Position numbers and translations under genes: made by a program. The notes under the pieces were generated by a model. The model was not told the DNA's origin and searched no databases. It saw only the letters and a program-made list of their open reading frames with translations. Positions 6,213 to 13,019 of a stretch of DNA of 15,112 nucleotides are shown here, piece by piece. The stretch spans positions 1-15,112 of the forward strand of contig JAEZQD010000007.1 of NCBI GenBank assembly GCA_023413185.1. The letters are read 5' to 3'. Within the stretch, counting starts at the first letter, position 1, and the number at the start of each line of letters is the position of its first letter. The stretch comes from Bacillota bacterium. Its GTDB lineage: Bacteria > Bacillota > Clostridia > Oscillospirales > Ruminococcaceae.

Positions 6213-6839
6213 TTACCGTAGGACGGCGCCTAGCTTTTTTCTTGCACGCTGCAGCGCGTTATCTACCGATTTATTCGTAACGCCCAGGCGTGAAGCCATC
6301 TGTTCATATGTCAGACCCTTCAAATACAGCATCAGTATTTCCCGTTCAAGCCCCGAAAGAAGAGATTGTATTGTTTGGTTAATGAGCGCGTATTCTTCCT
6401 TCTTAATCAAGAGGGTTTCCGGTGAATAACCATTGTGTGCGTTGCTTTGGCCGGCGACACCGCCGCCTTCTACATACTCATCCAAAGAAACGTAACCACG
6501 TAACGGCATGTGCTTAAGTAACTCGCCCGAGCGCAGAGCCGAGCGAATGCTATTGTTAATACAGGTAACGGCAAAGGTGACAAAGGCGGTGCTTCTATCC
6601 GTTTGATAAAAGCGTATTGCACGCAGTAAGGCAATTAGCCCTTCCTGAATAAAATCATCCTCATCCATAAACGAGTGCCCGCACGATACCGCTTTGCGCT
6701 TAATAAGCGGCAAATATCTTGCAAGAAGCACGGTAATGCTTTCGTTGCAGCCCAAACGAGCGGCCACAACGAGTTGCTCATCGGGGGTATCCGTTTTCAA
6801 ACCGAAGCTTGCATCTACACCGCACTGAGGTACCGTCAT
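6213..6839 (-). CDS. Sigma-70 family RNA polymerase sigma factor, SigH (Spo0H)-like
   Basis: A 208-residue alternative sigma factor. Region 2 spans about residues 58-110 (DEDDFIQEGLIALLRAIRFYQ, then FVTFAVTCINNSIRSALR). It continues into PLRGYVSLDEYVEGG, the segment that in Spo0H reads as SYVSLD, and region 4 spans about 155-205 (LSGLEREILMLYLKGLTYEQMASRLGVTNKSVDNALQRARKKL). This organisation and length match SigH, which directs early sporulation and stationary-phase genes. Clostridia often carry more than one SigH-like factor, so it may be a paralog rather than the master copy; residues 120-140 are Gly-rich and atypical. The ATG at 6839 has AGGGAGA about 7 nt upstream. A strong sigma-A promoter precedes it, so it need not depend on the MATE gene. 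Confidence 0.82.
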   Translation of the reverse strand: MTVPQCGVDASFGLKTDTPDEQLVVAARLGCNESITVLLARYLPLIKRKAVSCGHSFMDEDDFIQEGLIALLRAIRFYQTDRSTAFVTFAVTCINNSIRSALRSGELLKHMPLRGYVSLDEYVEGGGVAGQSNAHNGYSPETLLIKKEEYALINQTIQSLLSGLEREILMLYLKGLTYEQMASRLGVTNKSVDNALQRARKKLGAVLR

Positions 6840-6876
6840 GGCGTAATCTCCCTAAACAAGCCCAAAACCTACAGTC

Positions 6877-6905
6877 ATTTTACTTCTCAGCACCCATTAT
6901 GTCAA
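6877..6905 (-). promoter_or_regulatory. Strong sigma-A promoter for the SigH-like gene
   Basis: On the minus strand a perfect TTGACA (6905-6900) is followed after 17 nt by TAAAAT (6882-6877, 5 of 6). The start codon is about 37 nt downstream of the -10. It lies wholly within the gap between the MATE stop and the sigma start. Confidence 0.85.
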
Positions 6906-6946
6906 TACTTTTCACGAAAATTCAAGTTGGATTTTTGTTTTTTTAT

Positions 6947-8296
6947 CTACCTTGTTACATTGTTAATCCATTTTTGCCCTTTTAATCGAATGAGTATCGC
7001 CATCGCCTTAAGCGGTTCGTCTATACGCAGGCAGATAAACACCGCCCATGCAGGCCATTTTAAGACCCAGCCAGCCAGCATGCCAAGCGGCGCGGACAGT
7101 ACCCATATCAGTATCGTATCCGCAATAAACACAAACCGCGTATCCCCTGCTCCCCGAAGTGTGCCGACAAGATTTATGGCGCATACCGAGATAAAGAACA
7201 CGTTTACCGCTGCGACAATAACAAGCTGATTGGCAATCAGATTGGTTGTCTCGGGGAAATCATAAAACCCAATTGCCACACCGCGGAGCGAAAACATAAT
7301 TACGGAACCGATTAAGCCAACCCCCATACTGAGCACGAGCAGGGTATTGGCACAGCGGCGCACATAATCGTTTTCACCGGTGCCCACCGCCTTGCCAATC
7401 ACAACAGCGCCCGCGTTTGCCATACCAAAGATGACAATGGTAGTAAGCTGTTGCAGCACGCCGACAATGCTGTTGGCAGCTACAAATTCCGAGCCGATTC
7501 TGCCGATAATCACCGACTGCACCGACATCCCTACAGACCACAAAAGCTCGTTAAACAGCACCGGCATGCCATGGCGCAGGTAGTCGCCGAACAACACCTT
7601 ATCGATCTTAAAAAGGTCGGTTATGCGCAGCCGCACCTTTTTTTCAAAAAAGATCATAAAGATTAGCGCAATCAAAAACTCCGTCATACGGGCAATCAGC
7701 GTACCGATTGCAGCGCCCCGCACCCCCAGTGCGGGAAAACCGAAGTGACCGAAAATCAGCGTGTAGTTTATGATAAGGTTTACCCCGAACGAGACACCGT
7801 ACACCAAAAGTGATATCTTAACAACCTCAACACTTCTCAGTGAGCAAAGATATGTATTGGTAATGCCATAAAACAGGTATGCAAACGACATAATCTTTAA
7901 GTATTGCGCACCGAGTTCGATAATTTCGGGTTGTTTGGAGTAGATGCTCATAATTTCGCGCGGGAAGAAAAATGCGCCAATAAAAAAGACCACGGACAAC
8001 AGCATCCCAACATTGAGCGCGATAGCAAACGAGCGCCGGATTGGTGTCATCTCCCCTTTGCCCCAATACTGCGCGGTAAGCACCGAGATGCCGCTTGAGA
8101 TACCGAAGGTAAGTATAAGCAGGATAAAAAACGGTTGGTTCGCGAGAGCGACCGCCGAAAGCTGCTCTTCGCCCAGCGAGCCAATCATCAAAGTGTCCGT
8201 CATGTTTACCCCAAACCCAATGAGGTTTTGCAGTGCAATGGGCAGGGCGATGGCCGCTATTGTGGTATAAAAACTTTTCTCTTTTACAAACTTCAT
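6947..8296 (-). CDS. MATE family efflux transporter
   Basis: A 449-residue integral membrane protein of the MATE (MatE, NorM/DinF-like) family with about 12 transmembrane segments in two homologous halves. These antiporters expel cationic drugs or metabolites using Na+ or H+. The opening segment ALPIALQNLIGFGVNMTDTLMIGSLGEEQLSAVALANQ is typical of MatE repeat 1, and the second half opens with GMPVLFNELLWSVGMSVQSVIIGRIGSEFVAANSI. Length is normal for the family. The ATG at 8296 is chosen because GGAGG lies 12 nt upstream; an in-frame GTG at 8323 has no ribosome binding site. The substrate cannot be read from the sequence. It has its own promoter about 85 nt upstream. No terminator is obvious between it and the sigma gene. 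Confidence 0.92.
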   Translation of the reverse strand: MKFVKEKSFYTTIAAIALPIALQNLIGFGVNMTDTLMIGSLGEEQLSAVALANQPFFILLILTFGISSGISVLTAQYWGKGEMTPIRRSFAIALNVGMLLSVVFFIGAFFFPREIMSIYSKQPEIIELGAQYLKIMSFAYLFYGITNTYLCSLRSVEVVKISLLVYGVSFGVNLIINYTLIFGHFGFPALGVRGAAIGTLIARMTEFLIALIFMIFFEKKVRLRITDLFKIDKVLFGDYLRHGMPVLFNELLWSVGMSVQSVIIGRIGSEFVAANSIVGVLQQLTTIVIFGMANAGAVVIGKAVGTGENDYVRRCANTLLVLSMGVGLIGSVIMFSLRGVAIGFYDFPETTNLIANQLVIVAAVNVFFISVCAINLVGTLRGAGDTRFVFIADTILIWVLSAPLGMLAGWVLKWPAWAVFICLRIDEPLKAMAILIRLKGQKWINNVTR

Positions 8297-8380
8297 TATA
8301 GTTAAAATCCTCCGACTATGCACAATATAAAACGATGCTGTATTCTGCCACTGTCCGTATCAAGCGGACGAGTGCAATAC

Positions 8381-8409
8381 ATTATACCATCCGAATTACC
8401 GGGTTGCAA
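8381..8409 (-). promoter_or_regulatory. Sigma-A promoter for the MATE gene
   Basis: On the minus strand TTGCAA (8409-8404, 4 of 6) is followed after 17 nt by a perfect TATAAT (8386-8381). A hairpin with 9 bp and one bulge (CACTGTCCG at 8349-8357 with CGGACGAGTG at 8365-8374) begins near the predicted transcription start. Confidence 0.75.
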
Positions 8410-8531
8410 CCAAAATTACGTGTTTGAATCAGCCTTTGACTTTTATAATGATAAAAAACCGAAACAGTTTGTTTTCATCTGCGCAACAACTATGGCATTG
8501 ATTGGTTTACATAATTTGAAGGAATGTTAAA

Positions 8532-8560
8532 TTGAAACGAAAATTTTAACGTGTTAGAAT
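8532..8560 (+). promoter_or_regulatory. Sigma-A promoter for the thioredoxin-like lipoprotein gene
   Basis: TTGAAA (8532-8537, 5 of 6) and TAGAAT (8555-8560, 5 of 6) are separated by 17 nt, and the start codon is about 60 nt downstream. A perfect TTGACA at 8588-8593 has no matching -10 and is ignored. Confidence 0.72.
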
Positions 8561-8621
8561 AAAACCAGACATTCTTTGTGGATTTGGTTGACATAAAGTA
8601 ATATGAATGAGAGGTTTTATT

Positions 8622-9536
8622 ATGAAACGATTGATAGCCATAGTAACTGCAGCGGTTACTGCGCTCGCTTTCTTTACCGCCTGTGCGACCGATGTATCCG
8701 ATACGCCTGATAGCACAAGCAGCGAGGTTTCTTCTGCCGAGATTGAGGTTGCCAACGCAGAGCAATATGCCGACAACAGTGCGCCGGACGAGGACAGTTT
8801 GAATCCTGACTCAGCTGAGGAGGATGCACAAAGCGCGGACGAGCAAGACCGGGATGCACAGAGCAATCAGAGTTCCACTGCCTCCGGCTCGGCGAAAGGC
8901 GCATCTTCCGGCACAAAGAACAACGGTGCTTCTGGTTCTGCATCGTCAAAAGGCAATACCTCTTCTACGAATTCATCTTCCAAAACGGACAGTTCTTCCT
9001 CTAAGACAAGCAGCTCTGCTCCTTCGAGCAGCTCAAAGCCTTCTAGCAGTTCAAAGCCCTCAAGCAGCTCGACTGCACCCAGCAGCAAGCCGAGCAGCGT
9101 TGGCACCATCGGAACCTTTAGCATGACCGATCTTGCCGGGAACACAGCGAATCAGAGCATTCTTAACAAATATGATCTGACCATGATTAACGTTTGGGCT
9201 ACCTACTGTAACCCCTGCATCACAGAGATCCCCGAAATAGACGAGGTATACAAGGAGTTTAAGAGCAAAGGTGTGAACATCATCGGCGTTGCGATGGACG
9301 GACCCGGTAACGTATCGTCCATTCAAAGCATTGTCAACAAAACAGGTGCTTCTTATAAAATGTATATCCCCTCCTCCTCCATGCTCAACAACTCCTTTAT
9401 GAGCAATGTGACCTTTGTTCCGACCACGTTCTTCGTCGACCGAAACGGTGATCTGGTGGGCAGCGCTGTTTCGGGCAGCAGAACCGCATCTGCCTGGAGG
9501 AAGATACTCAACGAGAGGCTTGCTCAGGCGGGCTGA
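8622..9536 (+). CDS. Thioredoxin-like (TlpA/ResA-type) lipoprotein with long Ser-rich linker
   Basis: A 304-residue exported protein. Residues 1-20 are a signal peptide ending in the lipobox FTAC, with C21 as the expected lipidated cysteine. Residues about 22-82 are acidic. Residues 83-160 form a low-complexity Ser/Lys/Pro/Thr linker with repeated SSSSKP units, probably spanning the cell wall. From about 161 a TlpA/AhpC-TSA-like thioredoxin domain begins (FSMTDLAGN), with the redox motif WATYCNPC (C196, C199) and the cis-proline region VPTTFFVDRNGD. Relatives reduce or exchange disulfides outside the cell, for example in cytochrome c maturation or sporulation; the target here is unknown. The ATG at 8622 is chosen because GAGAGG lies 7 nt upstream. 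An in-frame ATG at 8607 lacks a ribosome binding site. It has its own promoter and terminator. Confidence 0.88.
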   Translation: MKRLIAIVTAAVTALAFFTACATDVSDTPDSTSSEVSSAEIEVANAEQYADNSAPDEDSLNPDSAEEDAQSADEQDRDAQSNQSSTASGSAKGASSGTKNNGASGSASSKGNTSSTNSSSKTDSSSSKTSSSAPSSSSKPSSSSKPSSSSTAPSSKPSSVGTIGTFSMTDLAGNTANQSILNKYDLTMINVWATYCNPCITEIPEIDEVYKEFKSKGVNIIGVAMDGPGNVSSIQSIVNKTGASYKMYIPSSSMLNNSFMSNVTFVPTTFFVDRNGDLVGSAVSGSRTASAWRKILNERLAQAG

Positions 9537-9608
9537 TAGGCGGTTGCCGGCGGCAAAAGACCGATGACTTGATACCGTGCATTAATCTTTGGCGGCAGAT
9601 ATTCATTT

Positions 9609-9642
9609 AAAAAAGGATAGGTTTCCACGCCTATCCTTTTTT
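9609..9642 (+). terminator. Intrinsic terminator after the thioredoxin-like lipoprotein gene
   Basis: AAAAGGATAGG (9611-9621) pairs with CCTATCCTTTT (9630-9640) around an 8-nt loop, followed by more T. Strong rho-independent form, 75 nt past the stop codon. Confidence 0.92.
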
Positions 9643-10041
9643 TGATTGCTTGTTCAAAAGCACCGTCCTTCACTCTTTAAAAATGGTGCGTGTGCGTTTT
9701 ATCTGTTTTGCTACGGGTTTAATTTATCGATTTAAACCAGCACCGTATTACCGATTTAACATGGATTATTGATTCATGTTCGTTTTCCATTACATTTTGT
9801 AATTTACTTATAATTTGTGGTTTATTTTTCTAATGTATTTTTATCAACTGAAATATGAGGATACTATACATTAAACTTTGATTTATTAATACTATATCAG
9901 CATATTTCATCGCTCTGTTTTTTGTTGCTTATGTATATATGTCGACTATTTTTCCGTTATTATCTCAGTCTTTTTCTGTTATAATTATAAAAAAACAATG
10001 TATAATACTATTTTACAATAATTTATGTGTCGTTTACGTTT
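9643..10041. other. AT-rich intergenic region with several dyads
   Basis: About 400 nt with no credible gene and clearly lower GC than the flanking genes. Visible structures: a 7-bp inverted repeat GGTTTAA/TTAAACC (9716-9738), a 23-bp near-palindrome (9758-9780), ATTACA/TGTAAT (9789-9803), a 9-bp inverted repeat TGAAATATG/CATATTTCA (9849-9857 and 9901-9909) that encloses two direct copies of ATACTATA, and a possible secondary promoter with TATAAT at 10001-10006 and TTATAA 16 nt upstream. A small RNA or an operator cluster is possible but unproven. Confidence 0.5.
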
Positions 10042-10070
10042 TTGACACATTTTTTTGCTTGTGATATAAT
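10042..10070 (+). promoter_or_regulatory. Perfect extended -10 sigma-A promoter for the DUF3798 operon
   Basis: TTGACA (10042-10047), a 17-nt spacer and TATAAT (10065-10070) match the consensus exactly, and TGA precedes the -10 as an extended element. The predicted transcript starts near 10077, leaving a leader of about 47 nt, too short for a known riboswitch. Confidence 0.92.
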
Positions 10071-10123
10071 TACATCTGCACTAATGTTGCACACTATTAT
10101 TACATATTAAAATGGAGGAACGC

Positions 10124-11293
10124 ATGAAAAGACTTTTATCGATTGTACTTGCATCTGTTATGCTTTTTAGCCTTGCAGCCTGCACCAGTACACCTGTAGC
10201 TCCTGATACTTCCAGCGCACCTGACGTTTCCAACGAAGCACCTGCTGCTTCCGATTACAAAATTGCTATCATTACCGGCACCGTATCTCAGGGTGAGGAA
10301 GAGTTCCGCGCCGCTGAGAACATGAAGTCGAAGTTCCCGGGACAGATTGTAACCGCAACCTACCCCGACAACTTCTCCAAAGAGCAGGAGACCACCATCT
10401 CCAACACCCTTAACCTGATTGCTGACGAGTCTGTAAAGGCTCTGGTATTCGTACAGGCGGTTCCCGGCGCTTCTGCCGCTATCGCAAAAGCCAAAGAGCT
10501 TCGCCCTGACCTGCTGGTAATTGCCGGCGTAGTCGGTGAGGACCCCGGCACCATCGCTCCCGTTGCTGACATTGTTATGAACGCGGACGAGCTTGGCATG
10601 GGCTCTACCATCATGGAGCAGGCACAGAAGCTTGGCGCAAAGACCTTTGTTCACTACTCCTTCCCCAGACATATGTCTATTGCTCTGCTTTCCACAAGAC
10701 GCGACCTGCTCAAGGCTAAGGCTGCTGAGCTTGGTATCGAGTTTGTAGAAGCAACCGCACCCGACCCAACTGGTGACTCCGGCGTTCCCGGCGCGCAGCA
10801 GTTCATCCTTGAGGATGTTCCGAAGATGATTGCGAAGTACGGTAAGGAAACCGCTTTCTTCTCCACCAACTGCGCAATGCAGGAGCCCCTTATCAAGACC
10901 ATTCTTGAAGGCGGCGCCATCTTCCCGCAGCAGTGCTGCCCCAGCCCTTATCACGGCTATCCCGGAGCACTTGGCATCGAGATTCCCGATGACAAGGCCG
11001 GCGACGTAGAATTCATTCTTGCCGAGACCACCAAGGCGATTACCGCTGGCGGTAACCCCGGCCGTATGTCCACCTGGACTGTACCCGTTAACATGCTGTT
11101 CGTTGAAGCTGGCGTAAAGTATGCCCAGCAGTATCTGGATGGCAAGTTCGCTGAAAAGAATGACATGGCTGCTCTGCAGGCTATCTGCGACGAAATCGCA
11201 GGCGGTCCCGTAACCATGGACACCTTGGTAGAGAACGAGGTAGCGTACGATAACTTCTACACCATCCTCGGTCAGTACTACACCTTCGGCTAA
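10124..11293 (+). CDS. DUF3798 substrate-binding-like lipoprotein
   Basis: A 389-residue lipoprotein. The signal peptide ends in the lipobox LAAC with C20 lipidated, and a short Pro/Ser/Thr linker follows. From about residue 44 (YKIAIITGTVSQGEEEFRAAE) the body resembles a periplasmic-binding fold of the DUF3798 family. Hallmarks include TYPDNFSKEQETTISN, FVHYSFPRHMS, TAPDPTGDSGVPGAQQFILEDVP, STNCAMQEPLIK and QQCCPSPYHGYPGALGIE. The family's ligand is, to my knowledge, not assigned. Next to an ABC ATPase and two permeases, it is almost certainly the binding protein of that transporter. GGAGG lies 5 nt before the ATG at 10124; an earlier ATG at 10112 overlaps that site. Codons are strongly biased to C-ending forms (TTC, AAC, ATC), unlike its neighbours, suggesting high expression. 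Confidence 0.9.
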   Translation: MKRLLSIVLASVMLFSLAACTSTPVAPDTSSAPDVSNEAPAASDYKIAIITGTVSQGEEEFRAAENMKSKFPGQIVTATYPDNFSKEQETTISNTLNLIADESVKALVFVQAVPGASAAIAKAKELRPDLLVIAGVVGEDPGTIAPVADIVMNADELGMGSTIMEQAQKLGAKTFVHYSFPRHMSIALLSTRRDLLKAKAAELGIEFVEATAPDPTGDSGVPGAQQFILEDVPKMIAKYGKETAFFSTNCAMQEPLIKTILEGGAIFPQQCCPSPYHGYPGALGIEIPDDKAGDVEFILAETTKAITAGGNPGRMSTWTVPVNMLFVEAGVKYAQQYLDGKFAEKNDMAALQAICDEIAGGPVTMDTLVENEVAYDNFYTILGQYYTFG

Positions 11294-11331
11294 GACACCA
11301 ATAGGCTAACGCGTCTTTAAAGGTTAACTGT

Positions 11332-11373
11332 AAGTGCGCCACAGGATATAACAAATGTTCCTGTGGCGCATTT
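11332..11373 (+). terminator. Strong hairpin between binding-protein and ATPase genes (attenuator or mRNA stabiliser)
   Basis: TGCGCCACAGGA (11335-11346) pairs perfectly with TCCTGTGGCGCA (11359-11370) around a 12-nt loop; three more A/G-T pairs extend it. Only TTT follows, so termination should be partial. Such hairpins after a binding-protein gene usually keep its mRNA level above that of the transport genes. Confidence 0.75.
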
Positions 11374-11420
11374 AAACATGATTGTAACACGAAATTGAAA
11401 ATGCTAGGCGGCGATTTATC

Positions 11421-13019
11421 TTGATAGAAAACACCCCTATCCTTAAAATGAAGGATATAAAAAAAGAATACTACGGCAACAAGGTATTAAAGGGTATTTC
11501 TCTAGAGGTTATGCCGGGTGAGATTCACGCGATATGCGGAGAAAACGGAGCCGGAAAATCGACGTTGATGAATATCTTGTTCGGTATGTCTGTCATCCAC
11601 AGTACCGGTGGATTTGAAGGAGAAATCTCCGTAGCGGGAGAAAAGGTGAACATTCGTCACCCCTCCGATGCAATGGAGCTCGGAATAGGGATGGTTCATC
11701 AGGAATTTATGCTGATACCGGGCTTTACTGTTGCCGAAAACATTAAGCTTAACCGTGAACCTTTGAAAAAGGGGTTGCTCGGTTCTGTTCTTGGTTCAAA
11801 GCTACAACAGCTTGATATGCAAACGATTCAGAGTGATTCAAGAAAGGCACTTGATAAGCTTGGCATGGATCTGGACGAGAACCTGCCCGTTGCAGGATTG
11901 CCCGTCGGCTACATGCAGTTTATTGAGATTGCCCGAGAAATCGACAAAAACAACATCAAAATATTGGTGTTTGACGAACCGACTGCTGTGCTTGCCGAAA
12001 GTGAGGCACGCAACCTGCTTGCGGCAATGAAAAAGCTTGCTGCAGACGGCGTTGGTATATTGTTTATTACCCACCGGCTGGATGAGGTCATTGATGTGGC
12101 CGATAAGATTACCGTCATGCGCGACGGCGGCTGGATTGAGACGCTTAAAAAAACCGAGACTAACATTAACCAAATCGCCGAGCTGATGGTTGGACGAAAG
12201 GTTGATTTGTCACAAAAGCAGCCAAACGATCGCGTAGACCACAGTAAGATTGCCCTATCCATACGGGGGTTAAGGGTTGAGATGCCGGGCGAGGTTGTAC
12301 GCGATATTGACCTTGATGTGTATAAGGGCGAAATCCTTGGTATTGGTGGTTTGGCAGGTCAGGGCAAGATTGGCATTGCAAACGGTCTGATGGGCATCTA
12401 TCCCGCTTACGGCGAGGTAACGGTAGACGGCAAGAAGCTGACCCTGAATAACCCGAGGGCCTCTCTGAACGCGGGACTGAGCTTTGTTTCGGAGGACCGC
12501 CGCGGAGTGGGACTTGTTCTTGAGAACTCCATTGAGATGAATATGGTTGTTCCCGCTATTGTGAATCAGGACAAATACCTGTATCGCCTTGGTCCGCTTA
12601 CCTTTAAAAAATGGATGGAAATTCGCAAAACCGCCGAGGAGTATATCGATATCCTTGACATCCGCTGTACGGGACCCACGCAGCCTGTGAAGCGTCTTTC
12701 GGGCGGTAATCAGCAAAAGGTCTGCATCGCGCGCGCGCTGCTTTTGCAGCCCGGTGTTCTGCTTGTGTCGGAGCCGACACGCGGCATCGACGTCGGCGCA
12801 AAGAGCCTTGTGCTCGACACCGTAGTAAAGCTAAACAAGGAGTTTGGGCTGACCGTTATCATGACTTCATCGGAGCTTGCGGAGCTTCGGCTTATCTGTG
12901 AACGAATCGCCATTGTAACGGGCGGTAAGATAGTCGATATTCTTGAACCCAGCGCCCCCGATGCGCAATTCGGACTGGCCATGGCCGGGGCTGCTGCAAA
13001 AGGTGGTGCGAGGCAATGA
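11421..13019 (+). CDS. ABC transporter ATPase, two fused ATP-binding domains (sugar/nucleoside type)
   Basis: A 532-residue cytoplasmic energy subunit of the RbsA/MglA/nucleoside-type class. The N-terminal domain has Walker A GENGAGKST (40-48), Q94, a degenerate signature LPVGYMQ (160-166), Walker B ILVFDEPT (181-188) and H218. The C-terminal domain has a degenerate P-loop (GGLAGQGKIG, no Ser/Thr after the Lys), a good signature LSGGNQQ (426-432), and VSEPTRGID where Ser replaces the usual Walker B Asp. Thus one ATP site is canonical and the other degenerate, as usual in this class. The start is probably TTG 11421 (AGGCGG 9 nt upstream), since it gives the expected N-terminus ENTPILKMKDIKKEY; the first ATG is 11450. 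It overlaps the next gene by 4 nt. Confidence 0.92.
   Translation: MIENTPILKMKDIKKEYYGNKVLKGISLEVMPGEIHAICGENGAGKSTLMNILFGMSVIHSTGGFEGEISVAGEKVNIRHPSDAMELGIGMVHQEFMLIPGFTVAENIKLNREPLKKGLLGSVLGSKLQQLDMQTIQSDSRKALDKLGMDLDENLPVAGLPVGYMQFIEIAREIDKNNIKILVFDEPTAVLAESEARNLLAAMKKLAADGVGILFITHRLDEVIDVADKITVMRDGGWIETLKKTETNINQIAELMVGRKVDLSQKQPNDRVDHSKIALSIRGLRVEMPGEVVRDIDLDVYKGEILGIGGLAGQGKIGIANGLMGIYPAYGEVTVDGKKLTLNNPRASLNAGLSFVSEDRRGVGLVLENSIEMNMVVPAIVNQDKYLYRLGPLTFKKWMEIRKTAEEYIDILDIRCTGPTQPVKRLSGGNQQKVCIARALLLQPGVLLVSEPTRGIDVGAKSLVLDTVVKLNKEFGLTVIMTSSELAELRLICERIAIVTGGKIVDILEPSAPDAQFGLAMAGAAAKGGARQ

Noticed and set aside
8588..8593. Perfect TTGACA just before the thioredoxin-like lipoprotein
   Set aside because: The -10 position would fall on the ribosome binding site and shows no match; the pair at 8532-8560 is better placed.
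8990..9090. Short tandem repeats as possible CRISPR or satellite
   Set aside because: They are codon-level repeats of a Ser/Lys/Pro linker, in frame, without regular spacers.
8867..9145. Leftward frame with LLEGFE-type repeats
   Set aside because: It is the antisense of the Ser-rich linker; the repetition comes from Ser/Lys/Pro codons on the plus strand.
10071..10123. Riboswitch in the DUF3798 leader
   Set aside because: The leader from the predicted start is only about 47 nt and shows no known aptamer features or strong stem.
10136..10954. Leftward 272-codon frame inside the DUF3798 gene
   Set aside because: It is antisense to a strongly supported gene and reflects its biased codons; no ribosome site or known domain.
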